From positions 1 to 47,722 of the forward strand of contig SXIH01000039.1 in the NCBI GenBank assembly GCA_005772895.1: a stretch of 47,722 nucleotides of DNA. The letters are read 5' to 3'. The notes under the pieces are model-generated. The model worked only from the letters and a program-made list of their open reading frames with translations. It did not search any database and was not told the DNA's origin. This document shows, piece by piece, positions 1-8,976 of the stretch (within the stretch, counting starts at the first letter, position 1; each line of letters begins with the position of its first letter). The translations under genes and the position numbers were made by a program. This DNA is from Bacteroidota bacterium. GTDB lineage: Bacteria; Bacteroidota; Bacteroidia; 2-12-FULL-35-15.

Positions 1-650
1 GCTTGTTGTCCTACAATATCATGAGTTTCACTATCCCATATTACTTCAATGTTAGGAGTATTTGTAACGCGGTGTTGCATGGCTTTGCTTGCACGCATTT
101 CACTTCTTCGAACAATCATGTATACTTTTTTACACAATTTTGATAAGTAAGTAGCTTCTTCGGCAGCAGTATCTCCAGCTCCAACAATTGCGACATCTTG
201 CCCTCGATAAAAGAAACCGTCACAAACTGCACAGGCAGAAACTCCACCGGCATTCAATCTCAAACGTGTTTCATTTTCAAGACCAAGCCATTTTGCTGAT
301 GCACCTGTAGAAATAATTAGAGTATCTGCAGTCATTTCAATAGTTTCATCAATCCATATTTTTTTAGGGCTTGATTTTAAATCTACTTTTGTAGCCATTC
401 CAAAACGCACTTGTGTACCAAATCGTTCGGCTTGAGCTTTTAAATCTTCCATTAATTCGGGTCCTGTAATTCCTTTCGGATATCCTGGGAAATTATCTAC
501 TTCGGTAGTTTCGGTTAATTGCCCGCCTGGTACCATTCCAGTATATAATACGGGTTTTAAATCAGCACGTGCAGCATAAATTGCTGCAGTATATCCTGCA
601 GGACCACTTCCTATAATCAGGCATTTTACGTGTTCAGTTTTTTCTGTCAT
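1..650 (-). CDS. trxB: Thioredoxin-disulfide reductase (C-terminus cut off by window edge)
   Basis: NADPH- and FAD-dependent reductase that keeps cytoplasmic thioredoxin reduced. About 216 N-terminal residues are visible. They hold the FAD-binding GSGPAG motif (residues 14-19), a conserved PGGQL segment (41-45), the redox-active CAVC pair (140-143) followed by DG, and the start of the NADPH Rossmann motif VGAGD (about 155). This order and spacing are those of bacterial TrxB, so only about the last 100 residues are missing beyond position 1. The ATG at 650 gives the expected short N-terminus before the FAD motif. It is separated by 110 bp from the DUF4249/TonB receptor pair on the same strand and is probably a separate unit. 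Assignment is firm; partial only because of the window edge. Confidence 0.96.
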   Translation of the reverse strand, partial: MTEKTEHVKCLIIGSGPAGYTAAIYAARADLKPVLYTGMVPGGQLTETTEVDNFPGYPKGITGPELMEDLKAQAERFGTQVRFGMATKVDLKSSPKKIWIDETIEMTADTLIISTGASAKWLGLENETRLRLNAGGVSACAVCDGFFYRGQDVAIVGAGDTAAEEATYLSKLCKKVYMIVRRSEMRASKAMQHRVTNTPNIEVIWDSETHDIVGQQ

Positions 651-760
651 AAATTTTAATCTTCTAAAAAAGCTTCACGAAAATAACATTTGTATTGATG
701 TGCTTTTGCATATTTTATTCACAAAAGCAACAATTTTATCGAAACATTAGTAATTGATAA

Positions 761-1636
761 CTATGGTGTTGGCAAAATTGTATCATAGCTAGCAGCCATT
801 CCTGCCCATACTCCTAAACCATCATTATCAATATTCCCCATAATTGTAGTTGGGGAAGCAAAAGGGTTTCCATTACTTGAAAGTGCGGCTTCAAAAGTGG
901 TATAAAACTCTTTACTGGCCCGGTCCATTGTGCAGAATTTTATATAAATGGTATCTGTTTTCCGATAATAATATCGCTCTGTATCTGAATCGTTTTCTTC
1001 TGAATTTTCAGTATCAGTAGGATCGTATCCTTTTGTGTAAGCAAAATCAAAACTTTTTCCATCTATTAATTTATCGTCAAAAGTTGCACCCCAGGCAGCA
1101 ATAAATCGTCTGTCTTTTGGTCGTTTTGCATACCATCTGTAATTGTTTCCTAATCCAACAGGGTCAGTTAAATGGGCATTGGCATATCCTAAAGTATCTT
1201 CAGGAGGTGCAGCTTTCCACCAAACCGAATCCAAAGGAACAGGATTTGGAATGGATGTAGTTGCATTATAAATATTGCCATCAGAAGCCACTACTTTTAA
1301 AGTATATGTTTGTCCGGGAACTCCAATAATAGAACTACCTTTATAAACTACTCCAAGTGCTGAAGCACTATCAATTCCAATAGTTAAAGTATCTGTAACG
1401 CCTCCGTTTGAAACGTAAACTGCGGCATCAATCACATAAAATTCTTCTACTGTTGTCCCTCCTTGTGAAGAAAACAATGGAATAGTTCTAGTTAGAATTA
1501 CTTCTGCAAATTTTCCATTTTCAATAACTCCTTCAATCACTAGTTTTTTGTCGGAGTTAGGTAATTTCACATTGATTTCTTCTGTGCAGGCAGAAAAAAG
1601 TGAAGCAATTGCGATGATAAAAATATATTTGTTCAT
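761..1636 (-). CDS. DUF4249 family outer-membrane lipoprotein
   Basis: A 291-residue lipoprotein: short hydrophobic signal with lipobox-like SLFSAC (cysteine at residue 17), then a beta-rich domain with the VIEGVIENG and Y-LKV strands typical of DUF4249. The family is found in Bacteroidota and is normally encoded next to a SusC-like TonB receptor, as here: it starts 20 bp after the receptor's stop on the same strand. By that context it is probably a surface accessory or substrate-binding component of the receptor, but no substrate can be read from the sequence. The C-terminal half has an acidic stretch around residues 200-215. Family call is confident; function is inferred from partnership only. 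Confidence 0.85.
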   Translation of the reverse strand: MNKYIFIIAIASLFSACTEEINVKLPNSDKKLVIEGVIENGKFAEVILTRTIPLFSSQGGTTVEEFYVIDAAVYVSNGGVTDTLTIGIDSASALGVVYKGSSIIGVPGQTYTLKVVASDGNIYNATTSIPNPVPLDSVWWKAAPPEDTLGYANAHLTDPVGLGNNYRWYAKRPKDRRFIAAWGATFDDKLIDGKSFDFAYTKGYDPTDTENSEENDSDTERYYYRKTDTIYIKFCTMDRASKEFYTTFEAALSSNGNPFASPTTIMGNIDNDGLGVWAGMAASYDTILPTP

Positions 1637-1656
1637 TTCTGATGAATTTGAAATTC

Positions 1657-4137
1657 TTAAAATTTAAAGTTCCAGGTTACCGATGGAATTACCGGAAATA
1701 AATAAACTTGTTTTGCTTTGATGCTTAAGTTACCTTCAGTGGCACTGCCTTCGTTTGCAAAATAAATAATGTATGGATTGTGTCTGTTGTAAACATTAAA
1801 AACACTAAAGTTCCAGCTCGACTCATAATTCTTAAACATTTTTCTTGGAATTTTTACATCTTCCGGTTTTACATTTTCAGCCAATCCAAATTTTCTAATG
1901 ATGCGTTTTTTTCTTCGCTCAATGTGTTTTGATCTGTCAGGTGTAAAAGTTGCTGAAATATCTAAACGATGATAAGCCGGCATACGGAAAGCATTTCTGT
2001 CGCTATAGTCATAAGTAATGTTCCCGTCAATTACATAATAAGATGTTGGAATGGTGATGGCATTTCCTGTTCCATAAACAAAGATGGTTGCGAAGGTCCA
2101 TTTTTTATTTAAGTCGTAACTCAAAACTACTGAAGCATCGTGTCGTCTGTCATACTTTGCATAAAATTCTTTTCCACGGTTTAAATCAGGGAAAGTTCTT
2201 TTGGTGTATGATAAAGTATATCCAACCCAGCCATTAAATTTCCCTGTTCTTTTTTTAACAAACAATTCAACTCCGTATGCTTCGCCTTTTCCAAACACAA
2301 ATTGGTTGTCGGCATTATCACCAACTGTTCCGCCAGGCAGCGAACCATCGGCATATTCAATTTGATTTTTTAAATCTTTATAATAAAGTTCTACGGAAGT
2401 TTCGTAAGTATTGTCTTTAAAATTTCTGAAATAACCCAATGAATATTGCGAACCTTTTTGAGGATTTACTACTTCTGAAGATGGAACCCAAGTATCAATA
2501 GGTAAAGTAACAGCCGATAAAGAAGCAAGGTGTATGTATTGTAAATTATAGGTATAAGATGCTTTTAATGATGATTTTGTATTGAGCGAATAACGAGCAT
2601 TGAAGCGGGGCTCAAAGCCACCATGATCGGCTACTTTTTTATTTTTATCTGTGTGAATTGTTGAAGCAATTTGTCCCGTAACCGGATCTTTTACATATCT
2701 GTCGAACGGACCAATCTGCATAAAATAAGAATAACGTAAGCCCAAATGAATTTTGAAATTATCGGTTACATCAAAATCGTCAGAAACGTAAGCGGCCATA
2801 TCATGCGCACGTAATTTTTTTACTCCTCCTAAATCAAATTCCGTTTCGCCTTGTTTTGCAGTTGCGCTCATTGGAGTAAATGTGTGGAAAATATAATTCG
2901 CACCGAATTTAACTTCGTGACGAATAGTAGGGAAGTAACCAAAATCTACTTTACCATTTAAGTCGTTTATTCCGGAAAATAATTTTAATTCAAATCCTGT
3001 TTGTTCAGCAGTAAATGAAAATTGATAATCGCTAACGATAGCAGAAACGTTCATGAAAAGTTTATTGCTGAACAAGTGATTCCATCGTACAACACCGGTA
3101 GAGTTTCCCCAAGCAACACCCATTTTAAAGCCTGCATCTTTGTCTTCAAATTTCATGATGTCTCTTCCGAAATAACCGCTAGCAAAAATTCTGTCTTTAT
3201 CCGATAAACGATAATTTACCTTTGCATTCATGTCGTAAAAATATACACCTGAATTTTTTAATGGAGAATCTGGTTTAGCAAACGGACGAGCTAACACATC
3301 CAAATAAGTTCTTCTTGCGGAAACAATAAATGAGCCTGTATCTTTTTTTATAGGACCTTCAACTGTTAATCGTGATGAAATTAATCCGATTCCTCCGGAA
3401 GCGTGGTAGGTTTTGTTGTTTCCTTCTTTCATGGAAATATCTAATACAGATGCTAAACGACCGCCATATTGTGCAGGCATTCCACCTTTCACGAGATTGA
3501 TGCTTTTTACAGCATCGCCATTAAAAACAGAGAAGAAGCCGAGTAGGTGGGAAGCATTATAAACAACAGCTTCATCTAATAAAATTAAATTTTGATCCGG
3601 ACCGCCACCTCTGACATAAAATCCTGAATTTCCATCTCCACTTGATTTTACTCCCGGTAATAATTGAATGGTTTTTAAAATATCTACTTCACCTAAAAAA
3701 GCAGGAAGTTTTTTAATTTCTTCCATATCCAATTTGATTGCACCAACACTTGTACTGGTAACATTTTTGTCGATTTTCTCAGAACTGATTTCGACTTCTT
3801 TTACATTGATAGAAGTTGGTTTGAGTTCGATATTTATACTTATGTCCCGATCGAGCACAATTTGTTTTACAAAATCTCCGTAACCTACATAAGAACTAAC
3901 AAGTGTATAGTTTCCTTTTTCAACAGTGATGGAAAAAAATCCATACTGATTAGTGTTACCACCTTTTAAAAGTTCTTTAATGTAAACGTTTGCTCCAATA
4001 CTGTATTCTCCATTGGAAGCATCTTTTACATAACCACTAATGGTATATTTTTGTTTGTCCTGTGCATTGGTTTGCAAATCAAAAACAATGAAAAGTAGAA
4101 ATGCGAAAAGTGTTTTGAAAAGAAGTGACTGTTTCAT
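1657..4137 (-). CDS. SusC-like TonB-dependent receptor with carboxypeptidase-regulatory-like N-terminal domain
   Basis: Outer-membrane gated porin importing a large substrate with energy from TonB/ExbBD. From the ATG at 4137 the protein is 826 residues: a signal peptide ending in TNAQ (about 1-26), a carboxypeptidase-D regulatory-like beta-sandwich (about 30-110, starting YTISGYVKDA), a plug domain (about 145-240, with LPGV, FYVRGGGPDQN and a GG-PAQYGGRLASVLD segment), then a 22-strand-type barrel ending in aromatic FKF. An in-frame ATG 27 codons upstream gives no signal peptide and lies in the leader, so I chose 4137. It is first in a two-gene unit with DUF4249. A good promoter and inverted-repeat operator candidate lie 99-138 bp upstream. 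Confidence 0.93.
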   Translation of the reverse strand: MKQSLLFKTLFAFLLFIVFDLQTNAQDKQKYTISGYVKDASNGEYSIGANVYIKELLKGGNTNQYGFFSITVEKGNYTLVSSYVGYGDFVKQIVLDRDISINIELKPTSINVKEVEISSEKIDKNVTSTSVGAIKLDMEEIKKLPAFLGEVDILKTIQLLPGVKSSGDGNSGFYVRGGGPDQNLILLDEAVVYNASHLLGFFSVFNGDAVKSINLVKGGMPAQYGGRLASVLDISMKEGNNKTYHASGGIGLISSRLTVEGPIKKDTGSFIVSARRTYLDVLARPFAKPDSPLKNSGVYFYDMNAKVNYRLSDKDRIFASGYFGRDIMKFEDKDAGFKMGVAWGNSTGVVRWNHLFSNKLFMNVSAIVSDYQFSFTAEQTGFELKLFSGINDLNGKVDFGYFPTIRHEVKFGANYIFHTFTPMSATAKQGETEFDLGGVKKLRAHDMAAYVSDDFDVTDNFKIHLGLRYSYFMQIGPFDRYVKDPVTGQIASTIHTDKNKKVADHGGFEPRFNARYSLNTKSSLKASYTYNLQYIHLASLSAVTLPIDTWVPSSEVVNPQKGSQYSLGYFRNFKDNTYETSVELYYKDLKNQIEYADGSLPGGTVGDNADNQFVFGKGEAYGVELFVKKRTGKFNGWVGYTLSYTKRTFPDLNRGKEFYAKYDRRHDASVVLSYDLNKKWTFATIFVYGTGNAITIPTSYYVIDGNITYDYSDRNAFRMPAYHRLDISATFTPDRSKHIERRKKRIIRKFGLAENVKPEDVKIPRKMFKNYESSWNFSVFNVYNRHNPYIIYFANEGSATEGNLSIKAKQVYLFPVIPSVTWNFKF

Positions 4138-4235
4138 AAAAGAATCAAAGACTAAAATGATGGTATAGCGATAGGCGCTATAATTTCCTCTAAAATTAAC
4201 AATAATTGTTGTGTTCATATGCTAATTTTCGGGTA

Positions 4236-4275
4236 CAAAACTATGGAAACATTTTTTGATTTCAAAGTTTCCATA
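4236..4275 (-). promoter_or_regulatory. Promoter with overlapping inverted-repeat operator for the TonB receptor
   Basis: On the minus strand the -7 element TAGTTTTG (4243-4236) fits the Bacteroidota consensus TAnnTTTG, and a TTTG (4266-4263) lies 19 bp upstream as the -33 element. Superimposed is a perfect 9-bp inverted repeat, TATGGAAAC (4242-4250) and GTTTCCATA (4267-4275), separated by 16 bp. One arm overlaps the -7 box and the other abuts the -33 box, the layout of a repressor site. The predicted leader is about 90 nt. The region also separates the receptor from the divergent MFS gene, so it may control both. Confidence 0.6.
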
Positions 4276-4316
4276 AGATTATTTTTAATCTTTTTAATTT
4301 CCGATATTGCACTAAA

Positions 4317-5657
4317 ATGAGTCATAAATCACTTCCTTTTGGTAAGCAACTGGCATATTCCTTTGGAATGATGGGCTGGAGTGTGATGTTTAACTTAATA
4401 AGTGTCATCCTCATTTATTTCTATCAGCCACCTTCTGAAAGTGGTTTGCCTAATTTTATTACTCAAGTGGCCGTTTTGGGTGTGTTTAATGTGATTGCTA
4501 TTGTAACTTCTACGGGTAGGTTTATTGATGCTATTTATGACCCATTTATTGCTCAATATAGCGATACTAGTAAAAACCCAAAAGGAAGAAGAGTTCCGCT
4601 AATGAAAAAAGCAATTCTCCCTTCAATGATTTTTTGCTTTTTGGTATTCTTTCCGTTAAAACAAGAAGTAAGCACCATGAATATTGTTTGGCTGGTAATT
4701 GTACTTGTTGGTTTTTATGTAGCATCAACCACTTTTGTTATTCCGTATTATGCACTCTTGCCTGAATTAGCACCAACATCAGAAGATAAAGTCCGATTGG
4801 CAACCTGGCAATCGGTTGGATATGTTTTTGGAATTGCTATCGCTTCCAATACTTTTAATCTTGCGGGTTTATTTCAAAATTCATTTGGTGTTGAATCAAA
4901 AGTTGTAGCATTACAATGTGCAGTTTTAATTATGTGTTTGTTAGGTGCAGTATTTATGGCGATAACAGTTTTTGCAATTGATGAGAAAGAATATGGCGTA
5001 AATAAACCTATTGCAGTACCGATGAAAAGTGCATTGAAGCAAACGCTTGCGAACAAAAACTTTTTATTATTTATCGTAGCTGATTTTTCTTATTTCATTT
5101 CTATCACTATTATTACTTCCGGATTGCTCTACTACCTCACGGTTTTATTGGGCTTAGATGAGTCGCTGGGTAATACATTGATGATGACAATGGTATTGGT
5201 TTCTTTTATTTTTTATCCGGCATTGAATTATCTTCCTCAAAAGATTGGAAAAAAAATAATTGTAATAATTTCTTTTGGTTTGCTTTCAGTAGTTTTTTTA
5301 GGAATTTATTTTTTAGGAAAAGTGAAAATAGATTCGGAGTTGCAAATTTATTCACTGATTGTATTAGCGGCTATTCCCTTGGCATCTTTAAATATTTTGC
5401 CCAATGCAATTCTTGCAGAAATTATTGAAAAAGATACGCTTGATACCAATACTAACAAAGAAGGTATTTACTTTGCTGTGCGATACTTTTTTGTAAAGAT
5501 TGCCCAAACGGTTGGAATGGCATTGTTTTCAATATTTTTACTTTACGGTAAAGATGAGGGAAATGATTTTGGAATAAGATTGTCTGGAATGCTAGGATTT
5601 GTATTGTGTCTGTTAGCAGCAATAATTTTTACACGATTTAAAGAATTGAAAAAATAG
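4317..5657 (+). CDS. MFS transporter of the glycoside-pentoside-hexuronide (MelB-like) type
   Basis: A 446-residue polytopic membrane protein with about 12 hydrophobic segments. The N-terminal K-LAYSFG start, the TGRFIDAIYDPFIAQYSD segment at about residues 63-80 (the MelB-type cation/sugar site region with its acidic residues) and the GRR-P loop soon after place it in the GPH/MFS_2 branch. Substrate is unknown. Its stop lies only 6 bp from the stop of the convergent cyclopropane-synthase-like gene, leaving no room for a separate terminator. GPH-type transporters often sit next to CFAS/DUF1365/FAD-oxidoreductase lipid clusters as I recall them, so it may move a lipid precursor or headgroup rather than a sugar; that link is inference. 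Confidence 0.85.
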   Translation: MSHKSLPFGKQLAYSFGMMGWSVMFNLISVILIYFYQPPSESGLPNFITQVAVLGVFNVIAIVTSTGRFIDAIYDPFIAQYSDTSKNPKGRRVPLMKKAILPSMIFCFLVFFPLKQEVSTMNIVWLVIVLVGFYVASTTFVIPYYALLPELAPTSEDKVRLATWQSVGYVFGIAIASNTFNLAGLFQNSFGVESKVVALQCAVLIMCLLGAVFMAITVFAIDEKEYGVNKPIAVPMKSALKQTLANKNFLLFIVADFSYFISITIITSGLLYYLTVLLGLDESLGNTLMMTMVLVSFIFYPALNYLPQKIGKKIIVIISFGLLSVVFLGIYFLGKVKIDSELQIYSLIVLAAIPLASLNILPNAILAEIIEKDTLDTNTNKEGIYFAVRYFFVKIAQTVGMALFSIFLLYGKDEGNDFGIRLSGMLGFVLCLLAAIIFTRFKELKK

Positions 5658-5663
5658 GTCAGG

Positions 5664-6902
5664 CTACCGGTTTATATTATTTGGACGTGAATAAACCATT
5701 TGCATCACATTAATATTCCGCATTGCAAAAGCAGCTTCACAATAACATAAATAATAATTCCACTTACGGATAAAGCGTTCGTCAAAGCCTAATTTTTTTA
5801 CTTCTGATAAATTTTTATTGAATTGCTCTCGCCAAATGGAAAGTGTTTTTGCATAATGCAAACCCATATCTTTTAAATCCACCATCGTTAAATTACCCGT
5901 ATTGTTTATGGCTGTATTGATAGCAGAAACAGAAGGAAGTAAAGAGCCAGGAAAAATATGTTTCTGTATCCAATCAACACCGTTGCGCAAACTATCGTAA
6001 CGTGAATCAGGACAAGTAATCACTTGCAAGGCAAGAATTCCATCTTTTTTCAGAAGTTCGTTGCACTTTCTGAAGTATACATCCAAAAATTTATGTCCGA
6101 CCGCTTCCAGCATTTCTATGGAAACGATTTTATCAAACTCTCCTTCTAATAAACGGTAATCTTTTAATACAACTGTAATTTTATCGGAAAGATTCTCTTT
6201 TGCTACTCGGTAATTGGCTAATTTGAATTGTTCTTCTGAAATTGTTGCGGTTGTGACTTCGCAACCATAAGTTTTAGCAATGTGAATAGCATTTCCACCC
6301 CAGCCTGAACCAATTTCCAAAACATGATCTGATGGTTGAATGTTTAGTTGTTTGCAGAGACGATCGTATTTTTCAATTTGAGCTTGTTGTAAACTTATTC
6401 CTTCTTCTTTGAAATAAGCTGAAGAGTATGTCATGGTTGGATCAAGGAACAATGCAAAAAAATCATTATTCAAATCATAATGCTCAGAAATATTTTTGCG
6501 GGAACCACTAACACTGTTAGATCGTTTGAAATGATAAATTTTATTGAAAATTCTGAGGATGTTTAAAGTAAGATTCTGAACATTGCTTCCGGATACTGTT
6601 GGAGCATTTTCAATATTAATAATAAACCATTTTATAACGTTTGTGATATTGTCTGTATCCCAGCAACCATCCATATAAGCTTCACCAAAACCAATATCAC
6701 CATACAAAACGCATCGTCTGAAATAATCGTTATCCTTTATTTCAATGTTAGCAGATACATTTCCTTCGCCATTTCCCAGTTTTATTATTTCGCCATCAGG
6801 CATAGTAATGATAAGTGTGCCCATTTCCATTTTGGAAAACAGACTCAAAATTACTTTTTCATAAAAACCACGTTTTGCTGTTTTTACTAATGCGGTTGAC
6901 AT
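5664..6902 (-). CDS. Cyclopropane-fatty-acyl-phospholipid synthase-like SAM methyltransferase
   Basis: 412 residues, full family length: an N-terminal domain (1-130), then the SAM fold with HYDLNNDFFALFLD (141-154), MTYSSAYF (157-164), SAM motif I VLEIGSGWGG (194-203), EMLEAVGHK (263-271) and GLHYAKTL near the C-terminus. Family members transfer a methyl group from SAM onto cis double bonds of membrane acyl chains. Aligned by eye with E. coli Cfa, the bicarbonate-binding Cys139 is Ser161 and His266 is Gln293, while Glu239 is kept as Glu266. This suggests a methyl-transfer product other than a cyclopropane. Last gene of the seven-gene lipid operon, 37 bp after DUF1365. Confidence 0.9.
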   Translation of the reverse strand: MSTALVKTAKRGFYEKVILSLFSKMEMGTLIITMPDGEIIKLGNGEGNVSANIEIKDNDYFRRCVLYGDIGFGEAYMDGCWDTDNITNVIKWFIINIENAPTVSGSNVQNLTLNILRIFNKIYHFKRSNSVSGSRKNISEHYDLNNDFFALFLDPTMTYSSAYFKEEGISLQQAQIEKYDRLCKQLNIQPSDHVLEIGSGWGGNAIHIAKTYGCEVTTATISEEQFKLANYRVAKENLSDKITVVLKDYRLLEGEFDKIVSIEMLEAVGHKFLDVYFRKCNELLKKDGILALQVITCPDSRYDSLRNGVDWIQKHIFPGSLLPSVSAINTAINNTGNLTMVDLKDMGLHYAKTLSIWREQFNKNLSEVKKLGFDERFIRKWNYYLCYCEAAFAMRNINVMQMVYSRPNNINR

Positions 6903-6939
6903 TTTGGGTATCGGTTTGTGTATTAAATGTACAAAAAAA

Positions 6940-7731
6940 TTAACTCTTCCTTCGATATACGTCTTTTTGCAAGTCTTGGTTTGCTGATTTTTTATGGTAA
7001 GGTATTTTCTTTAACCAAAGTTTTACTGCATTCCAATGAATTAATGTAATAATTCTTAAAGTAAGAAATGGGAAGCGGATGCTATACCATAGCAAGTTCA
7101 AATTGTTTATCGGTTTTTTTATTCCTGTTAATGTACTGATGAAAAATCGTTCTCCGTTTTTGTAATCATCAATACGGATGTTTAATTTTTCATCCGGAAT
7201 TATCAAATTAAAATCAAAATTGGTGTCATGATCAATAAAAGGTGAAACATAAAAGTATTTAGTTGTATTCAAATGGTATTTGTTTTCTGATAAATTTTCT
7301 TTGTTCAACAAAAATGGTTTCATTTCTCCGAATGTGTTTCCGATTTCCGCAACAGCACAAAGCGGTGAGTCGTTTTCATCATAACAATAATAAAAAGAAA
7401 CCGGGTTGAAATTATAACCCAATACATTTAAATTGGTCAATAGCATGATCCGTCCTTTGCCAATATTTACGCCATTTTGAGATAAGTAGATAGTAATTTG
7501 CTCTCGAATACTTTTTGTTTTATCCGGATTGTCAATTGGTAATTGTAAGTGCTCATTGTCTCTTAAACTGAAAAAATTGAATTTGTTTTTACTGAACAAC
7601 CAGAATTTTTCCGAAAGCATTTCTGTTTCATCTAAATCAATATAAAACATAAATACATTGTAGTTGAACCGATGTTTCTTCGGTGACAAACGATGATGCA
7701 TCACATTTGCTTTATATAAACAAGAATTCAT
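6940..7731 (-). CDS. DUF1365 domain-containing protein
   Basis: 263 residues beginning SCLYKANVMHHR with the family signature HRF-Y-VFMFYIDLDE (about residues 20-36) and the NFNPVSFYYCYD segment (about 111-122) that characterises DUF1365. The biochemical role of the family is not known to me. It is nearly always encoded between an FAD-dependent oxidoreductase and a CFAS-like methyltransferase, exactly as here: its ATG directly follows the oxidoreductase stop with no gap. A part in making a methylated or otherwise altered fatty acid is therefore likely, but the reaction cannot be read from the sequence. No signal peptide is visible, so it is probably cytoplasmic or peripheral. Confidence 0.88.
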   Translation of the reverse strand: MNSCLYKANVMHHRLSPKKHRFNYNVFMFYIDLDETEMLSEKFWLFSKNKFNFFSLRDNEHLQLPIDNPDKTKSIREQITIYLSQNGVNIGKGRIMLLTNLNVLGYNFNPVSFYYCYDENDSPLCAVAEIGNTFGEMKPFLLNKENLSENKYHLNTTKYFYVSPFIDHDTNFDFNLIIPDEKLNIRIDDYKNGERFFISTLTGIKKPINNLNLLWYSIRFPFLTLRIITLIHWNAVKLWLKKIPYHKKSANQDLQKDVYRRKS

Positions 7732-8976
7732 TTATAAATTTTTACAAAGGTTAACTGCTGAAGCATAAGCGTCTTCGTGAAAGCCATATTTAAAGTAACT
7801 TCCGCAGAAATACAAAGGTCCGTCTATGTTTAATTTATACAATTCATCTTGTGCTTTCATTGTTGATAAATCAAACAAAGGATGTTCGTAATCTATTTCC
7901 TGAATAATTTTCTTTTTATCAACAGAACCTGGAATCGCATTTATCGAGACAAAGTAATTTTTCTTTTTGGAAACACCTTGAAGACTATTCATCCAATATA
8001 TAGTGGAAGGAACTTGAACGCCATTTCTGGTTTCAATTCTATAATTCCAACTACTCCATGTTAGTTTAGTTTTCGGCATAATGGATTCATCTGTATGAAC
8101 TGTAGCGATGTTTTTTTGATATTTGAAGAGAGAGAGTAATCTTTGTTCGTCAGTTGTTGGATTTTCTAAAAGTTTTAATGCTTGGTCGGCATGACAAGCA
8201 AATATAACTTTGTCGAACGAATGTGTTTTGCCATCTTGTGTTGTAACAATCGCCTTTCCTGCTTCTGTTTTTACTTTTACAGCTCCGTTACTAATCTGAA
8301 TTTTATCTTTAAAAGGAGCAATTAATAATTTACGGTATGACTGACTGCCATTTTCCAAAGTATACCATTGGTGTTGTGTATTCAATCCTAAAAATCCATG
8401 ATTCTTAAAAAAACGGACTAAAGTTACAATAGGAAAGTCCAGCATTTCTTCCATTGGAGTTGACCATACAGCGGAACTCATCGGAATAAGATATTTCCAC
8501 AGCATGTCTTCTCCGTACTTTTTTTCTTTGATGTATTTTCCAAGAGAATAATTTTCATACAATGGATTATCCAATACTTCAATGCTTTCTTTGTTGAATC
8601 GTGTTATTTGAATGAGCATTTTAATGTAAGAAATGTTGAAAATATTTTTTCGCTGTGCAAACAAACCATGCAATCCCGAGCCACAATATTCCAAACCTGT
8701 TTGAGTGTGTTGCACACTAAACGACATATCCGTTTTTTTTATCAGAGCATTTATTTCTTTAAATAAACTGCAGAGATTAGGATAGGTTTCAAAATTAAAA
8801 ACCATAAATCCTGTATCCATGTAAACAGGTTGCCCTTCTTCATCAACAGAAATCGTATTTGTGTGTCCACCAATGTAATTGTCTTGCTCAAAAATTGTTA
8901 AATCGTATTTTTTATGAAGATGGTGCCCGCATCCCATTCCCGCAATTCCGGTTCCTATGATGGCTAGTTTTTCCAT
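7732..8976 (-). CDS. FAD-dependent amine-oxidase-like oxidoreductase of the CFAS/DUF1365 cluster
   Basis: 414 residues from the ATG at 8976. The N-terminus MEKLAIIGTGIAGMG is a dinucleotide-binding fold with GxGxxG at residues 8-13, followed by the FEQDNYIGGHTNT segment typical of NAD(P)/FAD oxidoreductases of the amine-oxidase group; the C-terminus has LYFCGSYFKYGFHEDA, the second FAD contact. An upstream in-frame TTG would add 23 residues before the FAD motif and lies within the preceding gene, so I reject it. The start overlaps the hydrolase stop as TAATG, which suggests translational coupling. Homologues in such clusters are candidates for desaturating a methylated acyl chain (UfaD-like in Rhodobacter furan fatty acid synthesis, from memory). 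Confidence 0.88.
   Translation of the reverse strand: MEKLAIIGTGIAGMGCGHHLHKKYDLTIFEQDNYIGGHTNTISVDEEGQPVYMDTGFMVFNFETYPNLCSLFKEINALIKKTDMSFSVQHTQTGLEYCGSGLHGLFAQRKNIFNISYIKMLIQITRFNKESIEVLDNPLYENYSLGKYIKEKKYGEDMLWKYLIPMSSAVWSTPMEEMLDFPIVTLVRFFKNHGFLGLNTQHQWYTLENGSQSYRKLLIAPFKDKIQISNGAVKVKTEAGKAIVTTQDGKTHSFDKVIFACHADQALKLLENPTTDEQRLLSLFKYQKNIATVHTDESIMPKTKLTWSSWNYRIETRNGVQVPSTIYWMNSLQGVSKKKNYFVSINAIPGSVDKKKIIQEIDYEHPLFDLSTMKAQDELYKLNIDGPLYFCGSYFKYGFHEDAYASAVNLCKNL

Noticed and set aside
4138..4218. Longer TonB receptor start
   Set aside because: It puts 27 residues before a clear signal peptide and lies in the predicted leader.
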